A stretch of DNA of 64,000 nt from positions 434,001-498,000 of the forward strand of contig NZ_CP034951.1 of assembly GCF_004022485.1 (NCBI RefSeq). The letters are read 5' to 3'. Positions 52,224-62,023 of the stretch are shown piece after piece. Origin of the DNA: Aequorivita sp. H23M31 (GTDB taxonomy: Bacteria > Bacteroidota > Bacteroidia > Flavobacteriales > Flavobacteriaceae). Both the position numbers and the translations under genes were made by a program. The number at the start of each line of letters is the position of its first letter. The stretch's first letter is position 1. The notes under the pieces are model-generated. The model was given only the letters and a program-made list of their open reading frames with translations, ran no database searches and was not told the origin of the DNA.

Positions 52224-53158
52224 AATATTTTATCCAATTTTTCAATTAGTTCTGGGATCAATTTTATGGAGGCCATTTCTTTGTATTTCTTTCTAAAATC
52301 GTCTGCCGGAGTTCCAAAATAAGATTTGTGTCCATCCAAAGATTTGCTCACTCCGCTCTGTGCAGAAATAACAGCCTTATCTCCTATTGTAATTCCGCTG
52401 GTAATCCCTACCTGACCCCAAATTGTTACAAAATCTCCAATAACCACACAACCTGCAATGCCAACCTGCGACGCAATAAGACATCTCTTGCCAATAACTG
52501 TATCGTGGCCCACCTGTACCTGATTATCGAGTTTGGTGCCTTCGCCTATGGTAGTAGAAGCCGTTACTCCTTTATCTATAGTGCAAAGTGCGCCTATATC
52601 TACATTATCCTCAAGGACCACATTGCCGCCACTGAGAAGCTTATCAAATTTTTCAGGACGGTTTTTATAATAGAAAGCGTCGCCGCCAAGTACACTTCCG
52701 GCATGGATGGTAACATTATCACCAATCCGGGCGTTATCATAAATACAAACGTTGGAATAGATTAAACAGTTTTTACCTATTTCCACATTGTGACCTATAA
52801 AAACATTAGGTTGAATTACCGTGCCCTCCCCTATTTTAGCACTTTCAGCAATCGCCCGATTTGCGCCTCTAAAAGGTGAGAAATGCTGGGTCAATTTATT
52901 GAAATCGCGAAAGGGATCTTCAGAGATCAACAACGCTTTTCCTTCAGGGCATTCTACTTTTTTATTTATAAGAATTACGGTTGCATCAGAAGTCAATGCC
53001 TTATCGTAATACTTGGGATGATCTACAAATACAATATCCCCAGGTTGAACCACGTGAATTTCATTCATTCCCAAAACGGGAAAATTGGCATCCCCAACAT
53101 AATAACAACCGATAATGTTAGCAATATTTTCCAAAGAATGGGGAACTGGGAATTTCAC
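52220..53158 (-). CDS. LpxD-like UDP-3-O-acylglucosamine N-acyltransferase paralogue
   Basis: This 312-residue protein starts at a GTG. It has the LpxD-type N-domain, then left-handed beta-helix hexapeptides (IGEGTVIQPNVFIGHNVEIG) and the likely catalytic His in QVGHDTVIG. It is shorter and diverged from the lpxD at 56191-57216. A second LpxD-like gene near efp is usual in Flavobacteriaceae. It may acylate a different sugar or use another chain; this is not proven. Confidence 0.85.
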   Translation of the reverse strand: MKFPVPHSLENIANIIGCYYVGDANFPVLGMNEIHVVQPGDIVFVDHPKYYDKALTSDATVILINKKVECPEGKALLISEDPFRDFNKLTQHFSPFRGANRAIAESAKIGEGTVIQPNVFIGHNVEIGKNCLIYSNVCIYDNARIGDNVTIHAGSVLGGDAFYYKNRPEKFDKLLSGGNVVLEDNVDIGALCTIDKGVTASTTIGEGTKLDNQVQVGHDTVIGKRCLIASQVGIAGCVVIGDFVTIWGQVGITSGITIGDKAVISAQSGVSKSLDGHKSYFGTPADDFRKKYKEMASIKLIPELIEKLDKIL

Positions 53159-53279
53159 AGGGAATGGTTATTGGTTATTGTTAGTAGTTTATTGATTGTT
53201 TGTGAATTATTGTTTATGGTTTGAGCATTAATAATTACTGACTATTGGCAACTGAATACTGACCATTGACCACTGATTA
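53159..53279. repeat. Word-like degenerate repeat spacer
   Basis: Between efp and the LpxD-like gene the spacer repeats words such as TTATTGGTTATTG, TGAATTATTG, ACTGACTATTGG and TGACCATTGACCACTGA. No coding frame is visible. Confidence 0.5.
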
Positions 53280-53846
53280 CTATTCCTTTACTCGTTCTTG
53301 GTATTGACCTTTTTCAGTATCTATACGAATTTTGTCACCTTCGTTTACGAAAAGCGGGACATTGATTTCGGCACCTGTTTCAACTATCGCTGGCTTGGTG
53401 GCATTTGTAGCAGTATTACCTTTAACACCAGGCTCCGTCGAGGTTACCTCCAAAATAACGTGTGCTGGCATTTCAACAGAGAGAGGAGATCCATCTTCAG
53501 AATTTAACAACACAGACACAACTTCTCCTTCTTTCATTAATTCAGGAGTATCCAATATACTTTTCATCAATTGAATTTGTGCGTAATCTTCGGTATTCAT
53601 AAAGTGATAAACATCACCTTCATTGTACAAAAATTGAAATTTATGGGTTTCCACTCTTACGTCATCAATTTTATGACCTGCGGAAAAAGTATTGTCTATT
53701 ACTTTACCCGTGGTGACACTCTTCAATTTGGTTCGAACGAAAGCGGGACCCTTGCCTGGTTTTACGTGAAGAAATTCGATTACCTTATATATATCGTTAT
53801 TGTAACGAATGCAAAGTCCTTTTCTAATATCTGATGATGTGGCCAT
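53280..53846 (-). CDS. efp: Elongation factor P
   Basis: This 188-residue protein has three OB-like domains. The tip Lys32 in HVKPGKGPAFV is the residue that is modified in many bacteria. The end KIRIDTEKGQYQERV matches the family. It helps the ribosome at proline stretches. Position in the lpx cluster is typical for the group. Confidence 0.96.
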   Translation of the reverse strand: MATSSDIRKGLCIRYNNDIYKVIEFLHVKPGKGPAFVRTKLKSVTTGKVIDNTFSAGHKIDDVRVETHKFQFLYNEGDVYHFMNTEDYAQIQLMKSILDTPELMKEGEVVSVLLNSEDGSPLSVEMPAHVILEVTSTEPGVKGNTATNATKPAIVETGAEINVPLFVNEGDKIRIDTEKGQYQERVKE

Positions 53847-53923
53847 TAATAAATTTAGTTTTTAAATTGTAGATTAAAAATGTTATGGTTGATTACCGAA
53901 AATAATGGTGTAAATTATTTAAA

Positions 53924-54709
53924 TTAATTTGAATTGAAATATCCCTTCATAATTCCACGCTTGGAATTTTTGATAAACTGAAGAATTTCGTCACGCTCAG
54001 GTGTGGCTTCCATTTCGGCCTCAATGATTTCGGTTGCTTGAGTGGTGTTATAATTCTTCTGGTAAAGTAGTCTATAGATATTCTGGATTTCAGATATTTT
54101 CTGAGAGGCAAAACCTCTTCTGCGAAGTCCTATAGAATTTATACCCACATAGCTTAAGGGTTCGCGGGCAGCTTTTGTAAATGGAGGCACATCCTTTCGC
54201 ACTAAGGAGCCACCGGTAACAAAAGCGTGATTACCGATCATACAAAATTGGTGCACCGCAGTCATTCCAGCTAGAACAACATAATCTCCAACAGTTATAT
54301 GTCCAGCCAAAGTGCTATTATTACTAAATATGCAATTATCACCCACGATGCAATCGTGAGCAATATGACAGTAAGCCATAATCCAGCAGTTTTTTCCAAT
54401 AACCGTTTTTCCCCGATCTATGGTTCCGCGATTAATGGTTACGAACTCCCTAAGAGTTGTGCCATCCCCGATTTCAACGGTGGTATCTTCATCCCGAAAT
54501 TTTAAATCTTGAGGAACAGCAGAAATAACTGCTCCAGGAAAAATATTACAATTTTTACCTATTCGCGCACCTTCCATGATGGTTACGTGGCTTCCAATCC
54601 AAGTTCCTTCTCCGATAACCACATTATTATGGATAGTCGTGAAGGGCTCGATTACAACGTTCTTAGCTATTTTTGCGCCCGGATGGACGAATGCAAGGGG
54701 TTGATTCAT
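53924..54709 (-). CDS. lpxA: UDP-N-acetylglucosamine acyltransferase LpxA
   Basis: This 261-residue protein has left-handed beta-helix hexapeptide repeats (IEPFTTIHNNVVIGEGTWIG), the catalytic His in YCHIAHDCIVGDN, the AVHQFCMIGNHAFVTGG signature and a helical C-domain. It adds the first acyl chain to UDP-GlcNAc in lipid A synthesis. It lies 82 nt after lpxC/fabZ. Confidence 0.96.
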   Translation of the reverse strand: MNQPLAFVHPGAKIAKNVVIEPFTTIHNNVVIGEGTWIGSHVTIMEGARIGKNCNIFPGAVISAVPQDLKFRDEDTTVEIGDGTTLREFVTINRGTIDRGKTVIGKNCWIMAYCHIAHDCIVGDNCIFSNNSTLAGHITVGDYVVLAGMTAVHQFCMIGNHAFVTGGSLVRKDVPPFTKAAREPLSYVGINSIGLRRRGFASQKISEIQNIYRLLYQKNYNTTQATEIIEAEMEATPERDEILQFIKNSKRGIMKGYFNSN

Positions 54710-54791
54710 TTCTTGTCAATATTATTTTTTCCATTCAAGCTTATCCACTAATTCACTCATTACCAGAGGTTGAAATAGGCCTGCTCGTCAA

Positions 54792-56198
54792 TTATAAATT
54801 TTTTGTTTTAACCATTTGTGCCATCAATTCAGCCTCGGTTACAATTTTATCATTCGCATAAGCCTTACCGCTCATATGAACAATACCGCGACGTATGGGC
54901 GACATAAGTTCCAGTTGGAAAATTAAGGTGTCCCCAGGATTTACCTGCTGTTTGAATTTCACATTATTTATTTTCATAAAGAATGTAAGGTAATTCTCCG
55001 GATCCGGAACGGTGCTCAGGGCCAAAATTCCCCCCGTTTGGGCCATTGCTTCAACTATCAAAACTCCCGGCATTACGGGCGCTCCGGGAAAGTGCCCCAC
55101 GAAGAAAGGTTCATTCATGGTGACGTTTTTTAGTCCTACAACATAGGTTTCTCCCAATTCCATAATTTTATCTACCAACAAAAATGGGGGCCTATGCGGA
55201 AGCATGGCCATTATTTCGTTAATATCCTTAACTGGTGGCTTGCTAAGATCGAATTGCGGAATGCTATTCCTTTTTTCGATCTTAATAATTTTTGAAAGTT
55301 TCTTTGCAAACTGCGTATTAACGTGGTGTCCTGGTTTGTTGGCAATCACTTTTCCTTTTATGCGAATTCCCACAAGTGCTAAATCTCCAATTACATCCAG
55401 CAACTTATGTCTTGCTGCTTCATTTGGATAATGCAAGGTTAGGTTGTCCAGTATTCCGTTTGGTTTAACAGATATGGTGTCTTTGCCAAAGGCAGTCCGC
55501 AATTTATCCATGATACTCGGAGAAAGCTCCTTGTCAACATAAACGATCGCATTGTTAAGATCACCTCCTTTAATAAGTCCGTTGTCAAGAAGGGTTTCAA
55601 TTTCGTGGAGGAAACTGAAGGTTCTTGCATTTGCAATTTCATCTTTAAAATCAGCAAGACGCTTCATGGATGCATTCTGAGTGCCGAGGACTTTTGTTCC
55701 AAAATCCACCATTGTGGTCACTTGATACTCATCGGCGGGCATTACAATGATCTCGCTTCCCGAATCCTCGTCGACATAGGAAATAACTTCCTTTACCACA
55801 TATTCTTCTCGAGGGGCATCCTGCTCAACAATTCCTGCCTTTTCAATTGCCTCCACAAAATATTTTGCCGATCCGTCCATAATTGGAGGCTCAGAGGCAT
55901 TCAATTCCATAATACAATTGTCGATCTCAAGTCCAACAAGTGCAGAAAGAACGTGCTCTGAAGTTTGGATCTTCACTCCTCTCTTTTCGAGGTTAGTTCC
56001 TCTTTGGGTATTTACTACATAATTGGCATCTGCCTCTATCTCAGGACTACCTTCCAGGTCAATCCTTACAAAAGAGTAACCATGATTTTCGGGAGCGGGT
56101 TTAAAAGTAATAATTACTTCCTTTCCCGTATGCAATCCTACCCCAGTAAGGGAAATCTCCCTCCCGATGGTGCGCTGTTTTACAACACTTTCACTCAT
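54792..56198 (-). CDS. Bifunctional LpxC deacetylase/FabZ dehydratase
   Basis: From the ATG at 56198 the protein is 468 residues. The LpxC half (about 1-305) has [13 protein letters not shown], the zinc site [24 protein letters not shown] and [15 protein letters not shown]. The FabZ half (about 325-468) has [13 protein letters not shown] and the catalytic [20 protein letters not shown]. This fusion is typical of Bacteroidetes. It commits UDP-acyl-GlcNAc to lipid A and dehydrates 3-hydroxyacyl-ACP. The start ATGAGTGA overlaps the lpxD stop by 8 nt. Confidence 0.96.
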   Translation of the reverse strand: MSESVVKQRTIGREISLTGVGLHTGKEVIITFKPAPENHGYSFVRIDLEGSPEIEADANYVVNTQRGTNLEKRGVKIQTSEHVLSALVGLEIDNCIMELNASEPPIMDGSAKYFVEAIEKAGIVEQDAPREEYVVKEVISYVDEDSGSEIIVMPADEYQVTTMVDFGTKVLGTQNASMKRLADFKDEIANARTFSFLHEIETLLDNGLIKGGDLNNAIVYVDKELSPSIMDKLRTAFGKDTISVKPNGILDNLTLHYPNEAARHKLLDVIGDLALVGIRIKGKVIANKPGHHVNTQFAKKLSKIIKIEKRNSIPQFDLSKPPVKDINEIMAMLPHRPPFLLVDKIMELGETYVVGLKNVTMNEPFFVGHFPGAPVMPGVLIVEAMAQTGGILALSTVPDPENYLTFFMKINNVKFKQQVNPGDTLIFQLELMSPIRRGIVHMSGKAYANDKIVTEAELMAQMVKTKNL

Positions 56199-57216
56199 TA
56201 TCAATTCGTTTTTCGACGGTATTTAATCTTTCCGCTATTTTCGGAAGGTTTTTGAAATATACATAACTTTTATTAAAATCGGCATAATTAAGAGCTGGGG
56301 AGCCTTGCAAGGTTTCATTGTCCTTTACATTCCGGCTAATCCCGCTCTGGGCCTGGATCTTTACGTTATCACCAATAATCAAATGTCCCGCAATTCCAAC
56401 TTGGCCTCCAATTATACAATTTTTGCCAATCTTGGTGGATCCGGCCACACCTGTTTGAGCTGCGATAACGGTATTTTCCCCAATGGTAACATTGTGGGCA
56501 ATTTGAATCTGATTATCCAGCTTCACACCTTTTTTGATAATTGTAGAACCCATAGTCGCGCGATCTATGGTAGTACCCGGACCTATATCTACGTTGTCCT
56601 CAATAACTACATTTCCTATTTGTGGCACTTTATTGTATTCACCTTGTTCGTTTGGAGTAAAACCAAAACCATCGGCACCAATTACAACACCACTGTTAAT
56701 TACACAGGAATTCCCGATTTTTGTTTCAGAATATATTCGCGCACCGGTAAACAAAATTGTATTGTTTCCAATAGACACATTATCTCCTATATAAACATTG
56801 GGATAAATCTTCACATTGTCCCCTATTTTTGCTTTTTCTCCTAAATATGAAAAAGCGCCCATATATAGGTTTTCACCATATTCCGCACTTTCAGAAATAA
56901 AAACAGGATTTTCAACTCCTGTTTTATGATTCTTTACCTGATTGTAATATTCCAACAGTTGAGAAAATGCCTTGTATGCATTTTCAACCCGAATAAGGGT
57001 TGTAGAAAGTTCATTAGTGGCTACAAAATCTTGATTTACAATCGTAATTGAAGACTTTGTTGAATAAATATAATGAGTGTACTTGGGATTTGCCAAAAAG
57101 GTCAAGCTACCTTTTCCGCCTTCTTCAATCTTCGCCAAATCAGATACAACAACATCCTCATCACCCTCTACGGTCCCATTCAGAATTTCTGCTATTTGGC
57201 CTGCTGTAAATTTCAT
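56191..57216 (-). CDS. lpxD: UDP-3-O-acylglucosamine N-acyltransferase LpxD
   Basis: From the ATG at 57216 the protein is 341 residues. It has the N-domain ([28 protein letters not shown]), then beta-helix repeats ([20 protein letters not shown]), the signature [13 protein letters not shown] and the catalytic His in [11 protein letters not shown]. It adds the second acyl chain. The frame extends 19 codons upstream but that part is not LpxD-like. It starts the lpxD-lpxC/fabZ-lpxA-efp cluster. Confidence 0.94.
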   Translation of the reverse strand: MKFTAGQIAEILNGTVEGDEDVVVSDLAKIEEGGKGSLTFLANPKYTHYIYSTKSSITIVNQDFVATNELSTTLIRVENAYKAFSQLLEYYNQVKNHKTGVENPVFISESAEYGENLYMGAFSYLGEKAKIGDNVKIYPNVYIGDNVSIGNNTILFTGARIYSETKIGNSCVINSGVVIGADGFGFTPNEQGEYNKVPQIGNVVIEDNVDIGPGTTIDRATMGSTIIKKGVKLDNQIQIAHNVTIGENTVIAAQTGVAGSTKIGKNCIIGGQVGIAGHLIIGDNVKIQAQSGISRNVKDNETLQGSPALNYADFNKSYVYFKNLPKIAERLNTVEKRIDNE

Positions 57217-57345
57217 TAGAGCTTTTAAATAAACGTTTTTAAACCCTTTAAAAAGAGCCAGTGCAAAGTACACTTTTTTAAATGAATGAAGGAGCCCAGA
57301 TTATTTTTCATTCCTGCAAAAATAGAAAAAAAGGACATAGCTGCC

Positions 57346-58581
57346 TTAGCAATCCGTATTGTTTTTTGGATAGCACATATAGTACTTAATCACCGATTTG
57401 GACAGCGCTTCTATATTCAACTGATCACTGGCCTTCGCCACATCCACTATTTTTCCATTTTTTCGAACTAAGTTAATAGTATCCTTTTGCATACTATATG
57501 CTTGATTTTCAAGCTTTCCCGAAAATACGAAATAAGCGGCTTCTTCTTCTGAAATTCTATAAAGTTCCGCCACTTCAATCCTTTTTTCCTCTACCTTTTT
57601 TTCTGAAAATGGTTTGGATTTAATCTTTATTTTTAATAAGTCTCTATTTAACAGCATTTTGCAGAGCTTTGATAGAACGAAGTCATCATTAATTTCCCAG
57701 TACTTCATAGCTGATATAATGTCGTTATCATCAAGTTTGGAAAAGATTTCTAGTACTTTTTCGGAAAAGTCATTTAACTTAATATCATTTTTCAAAAAAA
57801 ACAGAAGAGCGGGACTTGCCGGAAGTTCCACCCCTGCAGCAAAAAGTTGTTTAGCTCTTTTAAGAACCCTAACGACCAGTTGTTCGGCTACCACACCCGT
57901 TTTATGTAAATAAACCTGCCAGTACATTAGACGGCGTGCAATAATAAAGTTTTCGACCGAATAAATACCTTTCTCTTCGACTACGAGTGCATCATTTTTT
58001 ACATTCAACATAGCAATTAACCGCTGTGAATTGACGGTACCTTCTGAAACACCAGTATAAAAACTATCGCGCTTTAAATAATCCAATCGGTCCATATCCA
58101 ATTGCCCTGACACCAACTGGTGCAAAAATTTCCGTGGATATTCATTTTTGAAGATTTCAATAGCAGTTGACAACTGACCCTTAAATTGATGGTTTAAAGC
58201 TTGCATGAACAACAAGGAGATGCCTTCATGGCTCACCCCTTCTACTATGCTGTGTTCCATGGCGTGTGAGAAGGGCCCGTGGCCTAAATCATGCAATAAG
58301 ATTGCAATGTAAAGTCCTTCTTCTTCTTTACTGGAAATGGGTACCTTTTTCGATCTTAAAACCTGAACTGCTTTTTGCATCAAAAACATCGCCCCTAAAG
58401 CGTGGTGCAACCGAGTGTGGTGAGCTCCAGGGTAAACAATATAGGAGAAACCCATTTGCGAAATTCTGCGCAGCCTTTGGAAATATTTATGTTCCATCAA
58501 CTGGAAGACCAAAACACTTGGAATTGTAATAAAACCGTAGATGGGATCGTTAATAATCTTTAGCTTGGGAAGGGTTTTCAA
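57346..58581 (-). CDS. HD superfamily phosphohydrolase
   Basis: This 411-residue protein, from a TTG (MKTLPKLKIINDPIYGFI), has the HD motif in LLHDLGHGPFSHAMEH and HTRLHHALGAMFL upstream. RLDYLKRDSFYTG in the middle is the usual pattern of this dGTPase-like group. It probably hydrolyses a (deoxy)nucleotide or signal nucleotide; the substrate is not known. It lies between lpxD and the divergent porX, the usual order in Flavobacteriaceae. Confidence 0.88.
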   Translation of the reverse strand: MKTLPKLKIINDPIYGFITIPSVLVFQLMEHKYFQRLRRISQMGFSYIVYPGAHHTRLHHALGAMFLMQKAVQVLRSKKVPISSKEEEGLYIAILLHDLGHGPFSHAMEHSIVEGVSHEGISLLFMQALNHQFKGQLSTAIEIFKNEYPRKFLHQLVSGQLDMDRLDYLKRDSFYTGVSEGTVNSQRLIAMLNVKNDALVVEEKGIYSVENFIIARRLMYWQVYLHKTGVVAEQLVVRVLKRAKQLFAAGVELPASPALLFFLKNDIKLNDFSEKVLEIFSKLDDNDIISAMKYWEINDDFVLSKLCKMLLNRDLLKIKIKSKPFSEKKVEEKRIEVAELYRISEEEAAYFVFSGKLENQAYSMQKDTINLVRKNGKIVDVAKASDQLNIEALSKSVIKYYMCYPKNNTDC

Positions 58582-58734
58582 ACTTTAACTTTAAATTAAT
58601 AGCTTCATTATTTTTTTGAAATAATTCGGGCCTATTTTTGAAGGAATTCTTCGCAATTGCTGAAAATTATTTACAAATAAGATTTAACAGGTTCCTCGAA
58701 CTAGACTTCAGAGGATAAAGACAAATATACATAT

Positions 58735-60285
58735 ATGAGCGAAATAAAAATACTGTGGGTGGATGACGAAATAGACATGCTAAAACCCCATATCCTCTTC
58801 TTAGAAAATAAAAATTATCGAGTTACTACGGCCAAAAGTGGGTCGGAGGCCCTAGAAGAAATAAAGAAGGACACTTTCGATATCGTTTTTTTGGATGAGA
58901 ATATGCCGGGATTAACGGGTCTTGAGACACTCTCGGAAATAAAGGAAATTTATGCTGCAATCCCTGTGGTTATGATTACCAAAAGTGAGGAGGAATATAT
59001 AATGGAGGAAGCCATTGGCTCCAAAATAGCGGATTATTTAATTAAGCCGGTAAATCCAAATCAAATTTTGCTCAGTTTGAAAAAGAACTTGGACCACAGT
59101 CGGTTGATCTCTGAAAAAACTACTTCAAATTACCAGCAGGAATTCCGAAAAATTGCAATGGATCTATCTATGGTCAATAGTTTTGAGGAATGGCGAGATC
59201 TGTACCAAAAATTGGTTTATTGGGAACTGGAACTGGAAAACATCGAAGATCCTGGTATGTTCGAGATTTTAGAATCCCAAAAAGTTGAGGCCAACAATCA
59301 GTTCTGCAAATTTATTGATAAAAATTACCCCGATTGGTTTATAGACAAGGATGAAGCGCCTATTATGAGCCATACTTTGTTCCAGAAAAAGATAAAACCA
59401 CAAATGCAACAAGGTACTCCTACTCTATTAGTAGTGGTGGATAACTTAAGGCTGGATCAGTGGAAAGCATTGGAGCCATCCATTGCCAATATTTATAAAA
59501 AGACTTCGGAAGAACTCTTCTGCAGTATTCTCCCGACCGCTACCCAATATGCGCGAAATGCTATATTTTCAGGTCTTATGCCACTTGATATGGAAAAGCT
59601 CCATCCAGATCTTTGGTTAAATGACACGGATGAAGGAGGGAAAAACATGAAAGAAGAAGAGTTTTTTGCGGCTCAACTAAAAAGACTTGGATTACAATTA
59701 AATTGGAGCTATCATAAAATTTCAAGTTTAAAGCAGGGAAAAAAACTAGTTGAAAACTTTAAAAGCCACAAGGATGAAGATTTGACAGTAGTGGTTTATA
59801 ATTTTGTGGATATGCTTTCTCATTCAAAAACCGAAATGGAAGTTATTAAAGAGCTCGCCTCTACCGATAAATCTTATAGATCCTTGACCCAAAGCTGGTT
59901 TAAAAATTCGCCCTTGTTGGAAATTATACAACAGGCGGCACGACTTGGTTTTAAACTTATTATTACAACCGACCACGGAACGATTAATGTAAAAAACCCA
60001 TCAAAAGTAATTGGTGACAAAAATACCAGTTTGAATTTGCGGTACAAAACAGGAAGAAGTCTTACCTATGAGGAGAAGGACGTATTGGCAGCAACAGACC
60101 CGAAATCGATAAAGTTACCTGCAATCAATATGAGCAGTTCCTTTATTTTTGCAAAAGGGGATTACTTTTTCGCATATCCAAACAACTACAACCATTATGT
60201 TAGTTATTACCGAAACACATATCAACATGGAGGCGTTTCAATGCAAGAGATGATAATACCTTTTTCTGTACATATTCCTAGGTAA
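58735..60285 (+). CDS. porX: PorX: response regulator/PglZ-phosphatase of the type IX secretion system
   Basis: This 516-residue protein has an N-terminal receiver domain with Asp10/Asp11, phospho-acceptor Asp54 (VFLDENMPG) and Lys in YLIKPVNP. A helical linker follows, then an alkaline-phosphatase-like PglZ domain (about 200-516) with VVVDNLRLDQW, the TATQYARNA nucleophile region, FVDMLSHS and TTDHGTI. PorX works with the PorY kinase to control type IX secretion. The length and layout match the family. Confidence 0.95.
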   Translation: MSEIKILWVDDEIDMLKPHILFLENKNYRVTTAKSGSEALEEIKKDTFDIVFLDENMPGLTGLETLSEIKEIYAAIPVVMITKSEEEYIMEEAIGSKIADYLIKPVNPNQILLSLKKNLDHSRLISEKTTSNYQQEFRKIAMDLSMVNSFEEWRDLYQKLVYWELELENIEDPGMFEILESQKVEANNQFCKFIDKNYPDWFIDKDEAPIMSHTLFQKKIKPQMQQGTPTLLVVVDNLRLDQWKALEPSIANIYKKTSEELFCSILPTATQYARNAIFSGLMPLDMEKLHPDLWLNDTDEGGKNMKEEEFFAAQLKRLGLQLNWSYHKISSLKQGKKLVENFKSHKDEDLTVVVYNFVDMLSHSKTEMEVIKELASTDKSYRSLTQSWFKNSPLLEIIQQAARLGFKLIITTDHGTINVKNPSKVIGDKNTSLNLRYKTGRSLTYEEKDVLAATDPKSIKLPAINMSSSFIFAKGDYFFAYPNNYNHYVSYYRNTYQHGGVSMQEMIIPFSVHIPR

Positions 60286-60363
60286 AAGAGTAGATTGAAA
60301 AAGATTGATTTTTTGCCACTGCGCTTAAGTAAAAGTCTTGTGGTTCTAAAGATTCAGGAAGGA

Positions 60364-60939
60364 TTATTTTTTTGATAAATAATCCATCAACCGTCGCATA
60401 GCTTTTCCACGGTGGCCAATTTCACTCTTTTGTAAGGAGGTCATTTCGGCGAAGGTTTTATCGAATCCATCGGGTTGAAAAATAGGATCATACCCAAATC
60501 CTGACGTGCCTCTTGGTTTTTGGATAATTTTTCCTTCACAAATTCCTAGAAACAATTCTTCGGAATTTTGCATAGAGAGAGCGATAGCTGTTTTAAAACG
60601 AGCCGAACGGTCTGTCAAGTTTTTCATATTATTCAAGAGTTTTTCCATATTGGCGTTTGAATCGTGGGAGGGACCAGCATAACGGGCACTAAAGACCCCC
60701 GGTTCATTATTGAGGGCTCTTACCTCCAGTCCAGTATCATCGGCAAAACAGTCGAGGTTATAATTCTGGCGGACATAATTGGCTTTTAGAATAGCATTTC
60801 CTTCTATTGTTTCAGCTGTTTCAGCAATGTCCTCATCACAACCAATATCATCCAAACTCAACAATTCAATCTGTGACGGCAGCATAGCTTTAACTTCAGA
60901 AAATTTGTTTTCGTTATGAGTGGCAAAGACAAGTTTCAT
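60364..60939 (-). CDS. rdgB: Non-canonical purine NTP pyrophosphatase (RdgB/HAM1)
   Basis: This 191-residue protein has the landmarks FATHNENKFSEVKAML, ADDTGLEVRALNNEPGV, RYAG, SGFGYDPIF and IGHRGKAMR. It removes dITP, dXTP and ITP from the nucleotide pool. It is transcribed convergently with porX. Length and motifs are complete. Confidence 0.94.
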   Translation of the reverse strand: MKLVFATHNENKFSEVKAMLPSQIELLSLDDIGCDEDIAETAETIEGNAILKANYVRQNYNLDCFADDTGLEVRALNNEPGVFSARYAGPSHDSNANMEKLLNNMKNLTDRSARFKTAIALSMQNSEELFLGICEGKIIQKPRGTSGFGYDPIFQPDGFDKTFAEMTSLQKSEIGHRGKAMRRLMDYLSKK

Positions 60940-61015
60940 AGAGGGATTTTAGTTTTAGTTATCTTTTTTTTTTAAATTTGAGGTAGAGATATTACAGGGA
61001 TTTCAGTTTATCTTC

Positions 61016-62023
61016 CTAGGTTACGGATATGGCATCACTTATTAAGTATGCAATTGTCTTCCCCACTTGAGTGGGAAAAAGACCCAATAAAGGAGCGCCT
61101 TCACAGATATGAAGATACCGCGCATTGGTGTTTTTTGTAAATCTGCCAACAAAAATTCTAGCTTCTTCAACTGTGAATCCACTGGGCGAAATCGCACTGC
61201 TGCCCATCATAGCAATAGCATCCATATCGAGCTCAATCCCGAAATTGTTATAACAGCAAAAATCTTCCGCCTCTTTCAATGCGGCTGAGAAAGACAGTTT
61301 CTTTTGCACTGAAATATCCTCAAATAAATTAAAACCTACTCTTTGATTATTTTCTTGTAAAGAATTGAAAACACCTTCCGAAGTATAATTTCTGTGGAGT
61401 CCAAAAATGAAATACTTGTCCAAAAAGCCATTTTCAAAGGCATAGGAAAATCCGTTTCCGCTATGCCTATGTTCCAGAGCACGGAAATCTGTATGGGCAT
61501 CAAAATTAATGCAATTTATCTTTGAATTCAGACCCTGGGAGGTTCCCATCAAATTCCCATAGCTATTGTTATGGCCTCCTCCGATGATAATGGGAAATTT
61601 GCCAGCTTCAATGATTTTCTGTATTATCATTGAAACTTTATGATCTATTTGGACTACCAATTCTCCAAGTTCTTCAGCGTAATGATTTACTTCTTTAGTT
61701 AGAGATGCGGCTTGTTTCATTTGTACATCGCAGTCGATTTCACCCAGAAGAATTAGATTTTCAGCATTTGTGAAGGAGTTATATTGAATATTGAGAAAAC
61801 TGGCCAAAGCAGCACTCCAAGCCATCGACGTACCAGGATTACCGTAATTGGCACGCACACCTATATCTTCAGGAATTCCCAATAATACAAATTTTGATGT
61901 ATTTTTTTTGAGATCATCTAATGATTTAATGAACGAAATTTTTTCCCCAAACTTTGTTTCTCCCGCTCTCCGATTTATGAGTGGGGCTATATCCTTTTCG
62001 CAATAGATTTTCAATATGTTCAT
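61016..62023 (-). CDS. hutG: Formimidoylglutamase, arginase family
   Basis: This 335-residue protein has the manganese motifs GGGHNNSYGN, NFDAHTDFR and ELDMDAI, with all six ligands present (His; Asp, His, Asp; Asp, Asp). Its start overlaps the end of hutI by 4 nt. Together these genes would turn imidazolone propionate into formimidoylglutamate and then glutamate plus formamide. The arginase versus formimidoylglutamase call rests on the hutI partner. Confidence 0.85.
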   Translation of the reverse strand: MNILKIYCEKDIAPLINRRAGETKFGEKISFIKSLDDLKKNTSKFVLLGIPEDIGVRANYGNPGTSMAWSAALASFLNIQYNSFTNAENLILLGEIDCDVQMKQAASLTKEVNHYAEELGELVVQIDHKVSMIIQKIIEAGKFPIIIGGGHNNSYGNLMGTSQGLNSKINCINFDAHTDFRALEHRHSGNGFSYAFENGFLDKYFIFGLHRNYTSEGVFNSLQENNQRVGFNLFEDISVQKKLSFSAALKEAEDFCCYNNFGIELDMDAIAMMGSSAISPSGFTVEEARIFVGRFTKNTNARYLHICEGAPLLGLFPTQVGKTIAYLISDAISVT

